The notes: generated by a model not told the origin, from the sequence alone. A stretch of 64,000 nt of DNA from Micromonospora sp. PLK6-60 (GCF_019890675.1 NZ_JAIOAA010000002.1:1-64000), one strand, 5' to 3'. Shown: positions 1 through 8,673, numbered from the stretch's first letter. Made by a program: numbers and translations.

Positions 1-12
1 TCCCGGCACGAC

Positions 13-46
13 GAAGCCGCCGCCCGGTGTTCCGGGTGGCGGCTTC
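13..46. terminator. Hairpin terminator of a gene left of the window
   Basis: A 14-bp inverted repeat (GAAGCCGCCGCCCG against CGGGTGGCGGCTTC, one G-T pair) encloses a 6-nt loop. No T-tract follows. The position at the window edge suggests that it ends a gene lying to the left. This is inference from structure only. Confidence 0.5.
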
Positions 47-117
47 GGTCGTCTCGACCCCTTCCCTCGCGGCGGGTTGTTCGCCGCGGTGCCGCCGCAC
101 TGGGGCGGGGAAGGGAG

Positions 118-158
118 CTGATCGGCGGGCCGGGGAGCTGAGCCGGCCCGCCGATCAG
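118..158. terminator. Perfect 16-bp hairpin at the end of the anti-sigma gene
   Basis: CTGATCGGCGGGCCGG (118-133) is exactly reverse-complementary to 143-158, with a 9-nt loop. The stop codon of the minus-strand anti-sigma gene lies inside the right arm. It could act as a bidirectional terminator between that gene and whatever lies to the left. There is no T-tract, as is common in high-GC actinobacteria. Confidence 0.6.
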
Positions 159-940
159 CCCGTCAGGGTGCCCCTCAGCAGGCTGTCGCCGGAGTGGGCG
201 GGCTCGTTGTCGTATCGCTCGGCGGAAACGTCGACAACTGAGTATGCCTGAAGGTCCACGTTCGGTGGCAAGGGGAGTAGCACATCCCCGGACGCGGCGC
301 GCAGCACACCGATCGAGAACATCTTCATGTTCGTCGGGTTGATCAGCCAGACCTCGTAGTACCCGGGAACGGCCGGGAGATTCGCCACGTGCAGGTGCAA
401 CTGGCCGTCGGCGAGGACCCGGGCGTCCCCGGCGGCGTCCTTCGGCGTACCGCCGAAGGCGGCCAGCGGGGCGCTGGCCAGCACCTCCGGCCCCGGCTCC
501 GGGTCCGCGGCCGGGCCGCCGAGCACCACCGCCGTGCCCACCACCGCGACCGCCGCGGCGGCCACGGCCGTCACCGCAGTGGTGGCCCAGCGCGGCCAGC
601 GCCGGCGGGCCCGCCGGGCTGGTCCGGCCGGCGTCGTCGGGCCGGCCGGCGACGCCGGGTCCGCACCGTCCGGCGACGCGGTGGCCCGCCGGGCCGCCGG
701 CAGCGACGGCAGGCGCTCCGCGGCGCCGATCTCCGTGACGATGCCCTGCCAGACGTGCTCGGGCGGGGCCGGCAGGTCGGCCAGGCCCTGGGTGTCGGCG
801 CCGAGGCCGGCGACGTGCTGGAGGGTGGCCAGCTCGCCGCGGCAGTGCGGGCAGCTGTCGAGGTGGGTGGTCTCACCGTCCTCCGCGTCGCTCTCACCGA
901 GCGCCAGAAAGACCAGCCGGTCGTGGTCCAGGTGCTGCAC
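155..940 (-). CDS. Anti-sigma factor, RskA family
   Basis: This 261-residue protein probably holds the sigma factor encoded just upstream inactive at the membrane. The N-terminus has a zinc-binding anti-sigma motif HxxxCxxC (H26, C30, C33). A charged Pro/Ala linker leads to one membrane helix near residues 118-142. The outer C-terminal domain carries the RskA-type stretch GYYEVWLINPTNMKMFSIGVL, here starting near residue 200. The start is GTG at 940, preceded by a strong GGGAGGTG ribosome site. It overlaps the end of the sigma gene by 47 nt, so the two are probably translationally coupled. In this family regulated proteolysis frees the sigma factor; the signal here is unknown. Confidence 0.9.
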   Translation of the reverse strand: MQHLDHDRLVFLALGESDAEDGETTHLDSCPHCRGELATLQHVAGLGADTQGLADLPAPPEHVWQGIVTEIGAAERLPSLPAARRATASPDGADPASPAGPTTPAGPARRARRRWPRWATTAVTAVAAAAVAVVGTAVVLGGPAADPEPGPEVLASAPLAAFGGTPKDAAGDARVLADGQLHLHVANLPAVPGYYEVWLINPTNMKMFSIGVLRAASGDVLLPLPPNVDLQAYSVVDVSAERYDNEPAHSGDSLLRGTLTG

Positions 941-1502
941 CGTCCACCTCCCATCTGCGTTTCAAGCTCTGCATGCCGCGCCGGATGTGACTCTTGACGG
1001 TGCCGAGCGGCACCCCGGTGACCGCCGCGATCTGCTGGTGGGTCAGGTCGTCGTAGAAGGCCAACTCCAGCATGCGGCGCTGGTCCTCGGGGAGCCGGGC
1101 CAGCTCGTCGGCGACCACCAGGCGGTCGACCACGGCGTCCGGGTCCGGCCCGGTGGGCACCGGCTCCGGCAGTTGCCGGACCGTATCGACCACCCGGGTC
1201 TCCCGGGCAGCCGCGCGCAGCCGGTCGATCACCTTGCGCCGGCCGATCCCGAGCAGCCACCCGATCAGCGACCCCTTGGTCGGATCGAAGGTGTCCCGCC
1301 CGAGCCAGGCGGCCACGAACGTCGCCTGGGTGACGTCCTCCGCGTCGCTGCGGTTGGCCAGCGTGCTGGTCGCCAGGTGGAACACGGCGCGGCCGTACCG
1401 GTCGTACGCCTCGCGCAGCGCTGTCTCGTCGCCGGCCCGGAACCGGTCCGCCAGGTCGTCGTCGACCGACGGTGGCTCCGGGTCCGGGCGTGCCGCCGTC
1501 AC
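894..1502 (-). CDS. ECF RNA polymerase sigma factor, SigK-like
   Basis: The 202-residue protein has sigma region 2 (DRFRAGDETALREAYDRYG, then DAEDVTQATFVAAW) and region 4 with a helix-turn-helix (THQQIAAVTGVPLGTVKSHI). It has the size and layout of a group 4 (ECF) sigma factor, and its RskA-type partner suggests the SigK/SigL kind. The frame stays open to a GTG at 1592, but a candidate -10 box at 1595-1600 would start the transcript near 1588. I therefore prefer GTG at 1502, which has GGAAGG 11 nt upstream. It probably drives its own operon and the divergent DUF4397-sortase operon. Confidence 0.88.
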   Translation of the reverse strand: MTAARPDPEPPSVDDDLADRFRAGDETALREAYDRYGRAVFHLATSTLANRSDAEDVTQATFVAAWLGRDTFDPTKGSLIGWLLGIGRRKVIDRLRAAARETRVVDTVRQLPEPVPTGPDPDAVVDRLVVADELARLPEDQRRMLELAFYDDLTHQQIAAVTGVPLGTVKSHIRRGMQSLKRRWEVDGAAPGPRPAGLSGAR

Positions 1503-1594
1503 CGGGCGGCTCGCCTTCCGTGGGGCATGCCCGACTGTAACGCCCACAGCCCTCGCCCCACTTCCCGGTGTCTGCGCAGCTCCATCGCCCACTC

Positions 1595-1622
1595 ATTCGT
1601 CGCCGGCGGCCCCGGCGGATGC
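1595..1622 (-). promoter_or_regulatory. Candidate ECF promoter of the sigma/anti-sigma operon
   Basis: Read on the minus strand, GCATCC (1622-1617) is followed after 16 nt by ACGAAT (1600-1595). As I recall, the M. tuberculosis SigK consensus is CCATCC for -35 and CCGAAT for -10, which this resembles. The similar box pair on the other strand of the same gap supports autoregulation. No transcript data are available. Confidence 0.5.
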
Positions 1623-1656
1623 GGTCCGGGCGGAGAAAGAAAAGTCGTTTCGGGGC

Positions 1657-1684
1657 GCATCCGCCGGTGTCGGTGCCGGCGTAA
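1657..1684 (+). promoter_or_regulatory. Candidate ECF promoter of the DUF4397-sortase operon
   Basis: GCATCC (1657-1662) is followed after 16 nt by GCGTAA (1679-1684), about 55 nt before the start codon of the DUF4397 gene. The -35 box and the five bases after it (GCCGG) match the opposed promoter of the sigma operon, so the same sigma factor probably reads both. Confidence 0.5.
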
Positions 1685-1740
1685 CTCGTTCTGCACGCCA
1701 GTCGTGACGAATCAGCGCCAACCACCAGGAGGCACGCAAA

Positions 1741-2571
1741 ATGCAGTTCGCCATGTTCCGTCGGGTCGCCGCGGGCGGCGCGGTGGCCGCCCTGACCTTC
1801 GCCGGCGTCGGCGCGGCCACCATCAGCCCGGCCTACGCCGCCTCGGCCAAGGTCTCCGTGGTGCACGGCATCCCGGACACCCCGGTCGACGTGTACGTCG
1901 ACGGCAAGAAGACGCTCGACAACTTCCAGCCGGGCGACGTGGCCGGCCCGCTGACCCTGCCCGAGGGGTCGTACGACATCGCGCTGACCAAGCCGGGCGA
2001 GCCGGTCGGCCAGGCGATCCTCAAGGTCGACGCCGCGAAGGTGCCGGGCGGGGCGAACATCAGCCTCGCCGCCCACCTGAGCGCCGACGGCCAGCCGCGG
2101 ATCACCCCGTTCGTCAACGACGTGTCCAAGGTGGGCGCGGGCAAGGCCCGGCTGATCGTGCGGCACACGGCGGCCGCCCCGGCCGTCGACGTACGGGCCG
2201 GCGGAACGCCGGTGTTCCAGGACCTGACCAACCCGAAGGAGGCCAAGGCCGACGTCGACGCCGGCACCGTCAAGGCGGACGTGGTGCTCGCCGGCACCGA
2301 CACCGTGGCGATCGGCCCGGCGGACCTGAACCTGAAGGAGGGCACCGCCACCGTTGTCTACGCGATCGGCTCCGCCGAGGCCAAGAACCTCGAACTGGTC
2401 GCGCAGACCATCACCGGCCTGCACTCGGCCCCGCACGGCGTGCCCAGCGGCTCCGGCGGCCTGGCCGGCACCGGCGTGGCCACCTGGTGGTACGCGCTGG
2501 CCGGCGCGGGCGTGCTGCTGCTGGTCGGCGGCGGGGCGCGGCTGGCCACCGCCCGGACCGGTCGCCGGTGA
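1741..2571 (+). CDS. Secreted DUF4397 protein with LAxTG cell-wall sorting signal
   Basis: The 276-residue protein begins with a Sec signal peptide that probably ends at AYA-AS near residue 34. Two DUF4397-like beta domains follow (KVSVVHGIPDTPVDVYVDG, then RLIVRHTAAAPAVDVRAGG). The C-terminus is a sortase signal: LAGTG, a hydrophobic helix (WWYALAGAGVLLLVGG) and a basic tail (RTGRR). It should therefore be anchored to the cell wall, most likely by the sortase encoded next, which overlaps it by 4 nt. An AGGAGG site precedes ATG 1741. LAxTG is usually a class E sortase signal while the neighbour looks like class F, so the pairing is inferred from position. The ligand or role is unknown. Confidence 0.9.
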   Translation: MQFAMFRRVAAGGAVAALTFAGVGAATISPAYAASAKVSVVHGIPDTPVDVYVDGKKTLDNFQPGDVAGPLTLPEGSYDIALTKPGEPVGQAILKVDAAKVPGGANISLAAHLSADGQPRITPFVNDVSKVGAGKARLIVRHTAAAPAVDVRAGGTPVFQDLTNPKEAKADVDAGTVKADVVLAGTDTVAIGPADLNLKEGTATVVYAIGSAEAKNLELVAQTITGLHSAPHGVPSGSGGLAGTGVATWWYALAGAGVLLLVGGGARLATARTGRR

Positions 2572-3239
2572 CGGTGCGGCACCGCGGGGCGCTGGCGGCG
2601 ATGGCCGCCGGCGCCGCCGCGCTCACCGCCGCCGCCCTGGTGGCCTGCGGGTCCCAGCCCGCCGAGGACGTCGGGGCCGGTGAGGTGGCGGCGCTGGCCA
2701 GTCCCACCCCGGCGCCGACGCCGACGGCGACCGGCGCCGGCGCGCCGCGGGTGCCGGTGAACGCGGGCACCCTGCCGGCGGCCGGGGAGACGATCGAGCC
2801 GGCCCGGCTGAGCATCCCGCGGATCCGGGTCGCCGCCACCGTCGACCCGGTCGGCGTCGACCAGCGCACCGGCGAGTTCGACGTGCCGCCCAGCGTCGAC
2901 CAGGTCGGCTGGTACCGCTACGGCCCCGGCCTGGAGGCCACCGCCGGCTCGGTGGTGATCGCCGGCCACGTGGACAGCGCCGACCAGGGCAAGGGGGCGT
3001 TCTTCCGGCTGCGCGAGCTGGACCGGGGAGACACCCTCACCGCCACCGGCTCCGATGGCCGGGAGCGGCGCTACCGGGTGGTGGCCCGGGAGGAGTACCT
3101 GAAGACGAAGATCCCGCTGGACCGGTACTTCGCCCGCGACGGCCGGCCCCGGCTCACGCTGATCACCTGTGGCGGACCGTTCGACCCGAAGACCCGCCAC
3201 TACCGGGACAACATCGTGGTGACCGCGGTGCCGGCCTGA
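2568..3239 (+). CDS. Class F sortase, predicted lipid- or membrane-anchored
   Basis: This 223-residue sortase has the catalytic triad in order: His in VIAGHVDS, Cys in LITCGG and Arg in TRHYRDN. Near the N-terminus, AALVACGS after a hydrophobic segment resembles a lipobox, so it may be a lipoprotein, or the segment may be an uncleaved anchor. A Pro/Thr/Ala linker leads to the catalytic domain from about residue 80. The GTG start at 2568 overlaps the stop of the DUF4397 gene (GTGA), indicating translational coupling. Class F sortases of actinobacteria are poorly characterised; the likely substrate is the LAxTG protein next door. Confidence 0.88.
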   Translation: MTVRHRGALAAMAAGAAALTAAALVACGSQPAEDVGAGEVAALASPTPAPTPTATGAGAPRVPVNAGTLPAAGETIEPARLSIPRIRVAATVDPVGVDQRTGEFDVPPSVDQVGWYRYGPGLEATAGSVVIAGHVDSADQGKGAFFRLRELDRGDTLTATGSDGRERRYRVVAREEYLKTKIPLDRYFARDGRPRLTLITCGGPFDPKTRHYRDNIVVTAVPA

Positions 3240-3312
3240 CCTCGCCGAGCGATCCCCCGGGTGCCGGATCCCCTCCGGCGTCCGGGGGGCCCGGTCAGTA
3301 CGCTGAACCGTG

Positions 3313-4488
3313 ATGGCATACCTGGATCACGCGGCGACGACTCCGATGCTCGACGAGGCACTGGAGGCGTACGTCGCCACGGCCCGCGAGGTCGGCAACG
3401 CGTCGTCCCTGCACGCGTGCGGCCGCCGGGCGCGCCGGCGGGTGGAGGAGTCCCGGGAGCGGGTGGCCGCCGCGCTCGGCGCCCGCCCCTCCGAGGTGAT
3501 CTTCACCGGTGGCGGCACCGAGAGCGACAACCTCGCCGTGAAGGGCGTCTTCTGGGCCCGCCGGGCGGCCGGCACGGACCGCGACCGGGTGATCTCCAGC
3601 GCGGTGGAGCACCACGCCGTGCTCGACGCGGTGGACTGGCTGGTCGACCACGAGGGCGCCCAGGTGAGCTGGCTGCCGGTGGACACCGCCGGCCGTCTCG
3701 ACCCGGCCCGGCTGCGCGCCGAGCTGGCGGCGTCCGGTGACCGGGTGGCCCTGGTCACCGCGATGTGGGCGAACAACGAGGTCGGCACGGTGCAGCCGGT
3801 GACCGAGCTGGCCGCCGTCGCCGCCGAGCACGGGGTGCCGTTCCACACCGACGCGATCCAGGCGGTGGGGCAGGTCCCCGTCGACTTCGCCGCCAGCGGG
3901 GTGTCCGCGCTCACCGTGACCGGCCACAAGCTCGGTGGCCCGGCCGGCGTCGGGGCGCTGCTACTCGGCCGGGACGTGGCCGCGACGCCGCTGCTGCACG
4001 GCGGCGGCCAGGAGCGCGACGTCCGCTCCGGCACGCTGGACACCGCCGGCATCGTGGCCTTCGCGGTCGCGGTGGAGGCTGCGGTCAAGGGCCAGCAGGA
4101 GTACGCCGCCCGGGTGTCCGCCCTCCGCGACGACCTGGTACGCCGGGTCCGCGAGGCGGTGCCCGAGGTGATCTTCAACGGCGACCCGGCCGACCGGCTG
4201 CCCGGCAACGCGCACTTCTCCTTCCCCGGCTGCGAGGGCGACGCCCTGCTGCTCCTGCTCGACGCCCAGGGCATCGCCTGCTCGACCGGCTCGGCCTGCT
4301 CCGCCGGGGTGGCCCAGCCCTCGCACGTGCTGATCGCGATGGGCGCCGACGACGACCGGGCCCGCTCGTCGCTGCGCTTCACCCTGGGTCACACCAGCAC
4401 GTCCGCCGAGGTGGACGCGCTGATCGCCGCCCTGCCAGCCGCGGTGGACCGGGCCCGCCGGGCCGCCGCCCTGCGTACCCCCCGCTGA
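3313..4488 (+). CDS. Cysteine desulfurase, NifS/IscS family
   Basis: A PLP-dependent class V aminotransferase-fold enzyme of 391 residues that takes sulfur from cysteine as a protein persulfide. It opens with [11 protein letters not shown], typical of the family. The PLP lysine is in VTGHKLGG and the persulfide cysteine is in STGSACSAG. The next gene is mnmA, and this pair is also adjacent in mycobacteria, so the enzyme probably supplies sulfur for tRNA 2-thiouridine and possibly for Fe-S clusters. ATG at 3313 follows directly on an in-frame GTG at 3310 and is the likelier start. No iscU or isc regulator is nearby. Confidence 0.95.
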   Translation: MAYLDHAATTPMLDEALEAYVATAREVGNASSLHACGRRARRRVEESRERVAAALGARPSEVIFTGGGTESDNLAVKGVFWARRAAGTDRDRVISSAVEHHAVLDAVDWLVDHEGAQVSWLPVDTAGRLDPARLRAELAASGDRVALVTAMWANNEVGTVQPVTELAAVAAEHGVPFHTDAIQAVGQVPVDFAASGVSALTVTGHKLGGPAGVGALLLGRDVAATPLLHGGGQERDVRSGTLDTAGIVAFAVAVEAAVKGQQEYAARVSALRDDLVRRVREAVPEVIFNGDPADRLPGNAHFSFPGCEGDALLLLLDAQGIACSTGSACSAGVAQPSHVLIAMGADDDRARSSLRFTLGHTSTSAEVDALIAALPAAVDRARRAAALRTPR

Positions 4489-4527
4489 CGCCGGGATACG
4501 CTCGGTGCGGAGGAAGGGAGGGCGCTG

Positions 4528-5601
4528 GTGAGGGTGCTGGCGGCGATGTCGGGCGGGGTGGACTCCGCGGTGGCGGCGGCGCGTGCGGTGGACGCCGGGC
4601 ACGACGTGACCGGGGTGCACCTGGCGCTGGCCCGCAACCCGCAGACCTACCGCACCGGGGCCCGGGGCTGCTGCACCCTGGAGGACTCCCGGGACGCCCG
4701 GCGGGCCGCCGACGTGCTCGGCATCCCGTTCTACGTCTGGGACATGGCCGACCGGTTCCACGCCGACGTGGTGGACGACTTCGTCGCCGAGTACGCGGCC
4801 GGCCGTACCCCGAATCCCTGCCTGCGCTGCAACGAAAAGATCAAGTTCGCGGCGGTGCTGGACCGGGCCGTGGCCCTTGGCTTCGACGCGGTGGTCACCG
4901 GCCACCACGCCCGGCTCGGCGCGGACGGCCTGCTGCGCCGCAGCGTCGACGCGGCCAAGGACCAGTCGTACGTGCTGGCCGTGCTCACCCGCGCGCAGCT
5001 GGACCGGTCGATCTTCCCGCTCGGCGACTCGACCAAGGCCCAGGTACGCGAGGAGGCCGCCCGGCGCGGCCTGGCGGTGGCCGACAAGCCGGACTCGCAC
5101 GACATCTGCTTCATCGCCGACGGGAACACCCGTGGTTTCCTCGCCGACCGGCTCGGCGAGGCGCCCGGCGACGTGGTCGACGCGCTCACCGGCGCCACCG
5201 TCGGCAGCCACAGCGGCGCGTACCAGTACACCGTCGGGCAGCGGCGCGGCCTGCACCTGGACCGCCCCGCCCCGGACGGCCGCCCCCGCTACGTGCTCTC
5301 CATCACCCCGAAGACCAACACGGTGACCGTCGGCCCGGCCGAGGCGCTGGAGGTCTCCTCGGTGCGGGCGACCCGCCCGGTCTGGACCGGCGGCGAGCGG
5401 CCGGCCGGGCCGATCGAGTGCGAGGTGCAGCTGCGGGCGCACGGCGACGTGGTCCCGGCCGCGGTCTCGCTGGACGCCGACGGCCTGCGCGCCGAGCTGC
5501 GCCGCCCGCTGCGCGGTGTCGCCGCGGGCCAGGCGATCGTGGCGTACCGGCCGGATCCGGCCGGGGACGTGGTGCTCGGCTCGGCCACCATCTCCGCCTG
5601 A
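4528..5601 (+). CDS. mnmA: tRNA-specific 2-thiouridylase MnmA
   Basis: MnmA adenylates and thiolates U34 of the Glu, Gln and Lys tRNAs. The 357-residue sequence has the PP-loop MSGGVDSAV at the N-terminus, the catalytic cysteine of [12 protein letters not shown] and the second cysteine of [10 protein letters not shown]. The C-terminal beta-barrel region includes YTVGQRRGL. Length matches the family. GTG 4528 is preceded by GGAAGGGAGG. It lies 39 nt after the cysteine desulfurase stop, so the two are probably cotranscribed. Confidence 0.96.
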   Translation: MRVLAAMSGGVDSAVAAARAVDAGHDVTGVHLALARNPQTYRTGARGCCTLEDSRDARRAADVLGIPFYVWDMADRFHADVVDDFVAEYAAGRTPNPCLRCNEKIKFAAVLDRAVALGFDAVVTGHHARLGADGLLRRSVDAAKDQSYVLAVLTRAQLDRSIFPLGDSTKAQVREEAARRGLAVADKPDSHDICFIADGNTRGFLADRLGEAPGDVVDALTGATVGSHSGAYQYTVGQRRGLHLDRPAPDGRPRYVLSITPKTNTVTVGPAEALEVSSVRATRPVWTGGERPAGPIECEVQLRAHGDVVPAAVSLDADGLRAELRRPLRGVAAGQAIVAYRPDPAGDVVLGSATISA

Positions 5602-5718
5602 CCGCCGGCCTCGCGTAGCGCGGTCTGCGGCATGTCGGGCGATCCTGCGTCCGGGATGGCCCCATGCGCGGCACGTGGCGCCGTCCGCCGAGGGGATGGG
5701 GGCGGATAATCTTCGGCC

Positions 5719-6723
5719 GTGACCGAACAGTCCTGGCCCTGGCCCACCGGTGCGGCGACCGGCATCGGTTCGCTGCCCGGCACCGACATCGCCGAGGCCC
5801 AGCGGATCGTCCTCGGTGAGCTGCCCGACCTGCCGCACCTGCCCGAGCTGCCGGCCCGTGGCCCCGGCGCCGACCTGGTGGGCCGCACCGGCGGCCTGCT
5901 GGTCGAGTTGCCGGTCGAGCTGTACGCGGCGCGCTGGCGGATCGCCCCGCGCCCCGGTCGTGAACTGCGGCGCGCCCGGGACCTGATGGAACGCGACCTG
6001 GACCAGCTCGCCGAGCAGGCCGAGGAGTACGCCGGCCCGGTGAAGGTGCAGGTGGCCGGGCCGTTCACCCTGGCCGCCGCGCTGGAGCTGCCGATCGGCG
6101 GCCGGCTGTTGCGCGACCCGGGCGCGGTCCGCGACCTCGCCGGCTCGCTCGCCGAGGGGGTCCGGGGGCATGTCGCTGCGGTCGCCCGCCGGCTGCCCCG
6201 GGCGACGGTGCTGCTCCAGGTCGACGAGCCGTCGCTGCCCGCGGCGCTGGCCGGCCGGGTGCCCACCGAGAGCGGCCTCGGCACGTACCGCACGGTGGAG
6301 TCCGAGGTGGCCCGGGCGTTGCTGCGCCAGGTGATCGAGGCGGCCGGGGTGCCGACCGTGGTGCACTGCTGTGCCCCGGACGTCCCGCTGGAGCTGATCC
6401 GCACCACCGGCGCGGTCGGCGTCGCCCTGGACCTGAGCCTGCTCCGCGACCTCGACCCGCTGGGCGAGGCGATCGACGCCGGGCTCGGGCTGCTGGCCGG
6501 GGCCGCGCCGGCGCTGCCGCCGCCGGCCGGTCGCGCGCCGACCTCGGCCCAGGTCGCCGATCGGGTACGCGAGCTCTGGGACCGCCTGGGCTTCCCGCGC
6601 CGCCGGCTCGCCGAGCAGGTCGTCGTCACCCCCGCCTGCGGCCTGGCCGGGGCCACCCCGACGTACGCCCGGGCGGTGCTCGCCGCCTGCCGGGACGCCG
6701 GCCGGCGGCTCGCCGAGGAGTAG
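5719..6723 (+). CDS. Cobalamin-independent methionine synthase-like protein (MetE C-terminal barrel)
   Basis: This 334-residue protein matches only the catalytic C-terminal half of MetE, which is about twice as long. The zinc-ligand pattern appears kept: HCC in VVHCCAPD and the later cysteine in TPACGLAG. QVDEPSL corresponds to the conserved DEP motif. Short MetE-like proteins of this kind sit between mnmA and ligA in mycobacteria too. Its methyl donor and acceptor are not established, so a true methionine synthase role is unproven. The GTG at 5719 follows a 117-nt gap with no clear ribosome site. Confidence 0.85.
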   Translation: MTEQSWPWPTGAATGIGSLPGTDIAEAQRIVLGELPDLPHLPELPARGPGADLVGRTGGLLVELPVELYAARWRIAPRPGRELRRARDLMERDLDQLAEQAEEYAGPVKVQVAGPFTLAAALELPIGGRLLRDPGAVRDLAGSLAEGVRGHVAAVARRLPRATVLLQVDEPSLPAALAGRVPTESGLGTYRTVESEVARALLRQVIEAAGVPTVVHCCAPDVPLELIRTTGAVGVALDLSLLRDLDPLGEAIDAGLGLLAGAAPALPPPAGRAPTSAQVADRVRELWDRLGFPRRRLAEQVVVTPACGLAGATPTYARAVLAACRDAGRRLAEE

Positions 6724-6806
6724 CCCGCGTCCCGTCGATCATGGCGGTGCGCGGCGGTGGCCCGGACCGGGTTTCCGTGTCGTACCCGACGGGCAGGATG
6801 GCCGGC
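6720..6806. repeat. Degenerate copy of the 63.25-kb inverted-repeat element
   Basis: From the TAG stop of the preceding gene onward, GTCGATCATGGCGGTGCG closely matches the left end of the element at 63250-63418 (GTCGATCATGTCGGTGCG). The segment CGGGCAGGATGGCC near 6790-6803 resembles its right end (CGGCAGGACAGGGCC). It is about half the length, so the middle would be deleted. The match was made by eye and is moderate. Confidence 0.4.
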
Positions 6807-7175
6807 ATGGTGGGACAACTTCGTTCAGTGGTGATCGACACTCCCGATCCGCGCGGCCTGGCGGCCTTCTACGGCGAGCTGCTCGGCCTGCCCGTGGTCG
6901 AGGAGAACTCGGAGGGCGACGACTGGGTGGTGCTCGGCGGCCCACCGGGGCACCTGCCGCGGCTGGCCTTCCAGAAGGCGCTCGACCTGCGCCCGCCGGC
7001 CTGGCCCGACCCGGAGCGGCCGCAGCAGTTCCACATCGACGTCACCGTCGAGGACATCGACGCCGCCGAGAAGAAGGCGCTCGACCTGGGGGCCCGGCGG
7101 CTGCCGGGCGAGGGGGAGGGCTGGCGGGTCTACGCCGACCCGTCCGGCCACCCGTTCTGCCTCTGCTGGGACTGA
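6807..7175 (+). CDS. VOC-superfamily (glyoxalase-like) protein
   Basis: A 122-residue protein with one vicinal-oxygen-chelate domain: RSVVIDTPDPRGLAAFYGELLGLPV at the start, FHIDVTVEDIDAAE in the middle and YADPSGHPFCLCW at the end. Many such actinobacterial proteins are annotated as glyoxalase or dioxygenase without a known substrate. The frame is open to 6741, but that upstream part would encode sequence inside a repeat-like segment, so ATG 6807 (GGGCAGG about 9 nt upstream) is preferred. ATG 6798 is possible. Confidence 0.85.
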   Translation: MVGQLRSVVIDTPDPRGLAAFYGELLGLPVVEENSEGDDWVVLGGPPGHLPRLAFQKALDLRPPAWPDPERPQQFHIDVTVEDIDAAEKKALDLGARRLPGEGEGWRVYADPSGHPFCLCWD

Positions 7176-7212
7176 CCGGGGCGGGCTTGACCCGGCCGGG
7201 CATGATCGCGGG

Positions 7213-8289
7213 GTGATCGACTCCGCACCCCGCCGGGCCGCCGGTTCGCTGTTCGGGCTCGCCTTCGGCGACGCGCTGGGCCGGCCCACCGAGTTCCTGA
7301 CCGTCGCCGAGATCGTCGGCCGGTACGGCCCGACCGGCCCTCGGGAGCTGGTCGGGGCGCCCGCCCTGGTCACCGACGACACCCAGCTGGCGCTCGCGGT
7401 GGCCTGGGCGCTGCACGACGCGCCCGGGCACACCGCGGCCGAGGTCGAGCCGCTGCTGCGGCGGCGTTTCGTCGAGTGGTCGGTCAGCCCGGAGAACAAC
7501 CGCGCCCCGGGCATGACCTGCCTGCGCGCCTGCGGTGAGCTGGCCCGGGGCGTCCGGTGGCAGGAGGCCACCGTGGCCGGCTCGAAGGGCTGCGGGGCCA
7601 ACATGCGGGTCACCCCGGTCGGGCTGCTCGACGTCGACCTGGACACCCTCGCCGGGCTGGCGCAGCTCCAGGCCGGCCTGACCCACGGCCACCCGACCGG
7701 CCTGGCGGCCAGCGAGCTGACCGCGTACGCCGTCCGGCTGGTGTGCGACGGCGCGGCGCTCGCCGAGCTGCCGGGCCGGCTCGCCGCCCGGGCCCGCGAG
7801 CAGCGCGCCGTCTATCGGGCCGACTGGCTGGGCGACCTGTGGCAGCGCTCCGGCGAGCGCACGCCGGAGGAGTTCATCGCGCGCGGCTGGGACGAGTGCC
7901 TCGACGCGCTGGCCCGGCTGGACGACGCGCTGGCCCGGGCCGATGACGGCGGCGATCCGTGCCGGTACACGGGGGAGGGCTGGGTGGCCGAGGAGGCGCT
8001 CGCCACCGCGCTGCTCTGCGCGCTGCGCCACCCCGACGACCCGGTGGCGGCGCTGGCCCGGGGCGCGACCACGGCCGGCGACTCGGACTCGATCGCCGCC
8101 CTGGCCGGCGCCTTCGTCGGCGCCGCGCACGGCCTGGCCGGCTGGCCCGAGGGATGGGCCGCCCGCATCGAGTACGCCGACCAGCTCGCCACGCTCGCCG
8201 CCGCCTGGGACCGGCCCGACGGCCCCACGCCGACTGGCGGGGACATGCCACCTGGCGGCACCACGGCGGCCGGCGGAGCCGGTCAGTAG
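7213..8289 (+). CDS. ADP-ribosylglycohydrolase family protein
   Basis: The 358-residue protein has the all-helical ADP-ribosylglycohydrolase fold motifs: GLAFGDALGRPTE at the N-terminus, TDDTQLALAVAW (metal-binding TDDT) and GDSDSIAALAGAFVGA (second metal site). Members remove ADP-ribose from proteins or small molecules; some are DraG-like. No ADP-ribosyltransferase or nitrogenase gene is nearby, so the target is unknown. GTG 7213 gives VIDSAPRRAAGSLFG, a normal start for the family. Its stop overlaps that of the minus-strand gene by 7 nt. Confidence 0.9.
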   Translation: MIDSAPRRAAGSLFGLAFGDALGRPTEFLTVAEIVGRYGPTGPRELVGAPALVTDDTQLALAVAWALHDAPGHTAAEVEPLLRRRFVEWSVSPENNRAPGMTCLRACGELARGVRWQEATVAGSKGCGANMRVTPVGLLDVDLDTLAGLAQLQAGLTHGHPTGLAASELTAYAVRLVCDGAALAELPGRLAARAREQRAVYRADWLGDLWQRSGERTPEEFIARGWDECLDALARLDDALARADDGGDPCRYTGEGWVAEEALATALLCALRHPDDPVAALARGATTAGDSDSIAALAGAFVGAAHGLAGWPEGWAARIEYADQLATLAAAWDRPDGPTPTGGDMPPGGTTAAGGAGQ

Positions 8290-8654
8290 AGGCGGTCGGC
8301 CAGGAGGGTGGCGCAGCCGAGGCCGGCCAGCGCGCCGGTCGGCAGCAGCCACCAGGCGGGGGCCGGGTGGCGCAGCCGGCGCCAGCTGAGCGCCAACCCG
8401 ACGGTGGTGACGGTCAGGGCGGCGAGCAGCGCGTACCAGATGGTGGTGGCGTGCGGCGGCGGTGCCGCCTCGCCCGGCGCGGGGACGGTGGACGCCGGGT
8501 CGGCGTACGGGGCGAACCAGGCCAGCCGGTAGCCCAGCAGCGGCAGCAGCGGCAGGGCCGCCAGCGACACGATGGCGGCCACCAGCCGACGTGGCCACCC
8601 GATCGGCGCGACGGTGGGTCCGGTCACCGCACCAGCATCGCCGAACCCGGGCAT
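8283..8654 (-). CDS. Small membrane protein of unknown function
   Basis: A 123-residue hydrophobic protein with about three predicted helices (AAIVSLAALPLLPLLGYRL, IWYALLAALTVTTVGLAL and WWLLPTGALAGLGCATLL). The loop after the first helix is rich in Pro and Ala. It has no family I recognise. It lies 19 nt downstream of the PemK/MazF-like gene on the same strand and is probably cotranscribed. An alternative GTG start at 8627 would shorten it to 114 residues; neither start has a clear ribosome site. Confidence 0.7.
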   Translation of the reverse strand: MPGFGDAGAVTGPTVAPIGWPRRLVAAIVSLAALPLLPLLGYRLAWFAPYADPASTVPAPGEAAPPPHATTIWYALLAALTVTTVGLALSWRRLRHPAPAWWLLPTGALAGLGCATLLADRLY

Positions 8655-8673
8655 CGCCGGCAGGGCCGCCCGG

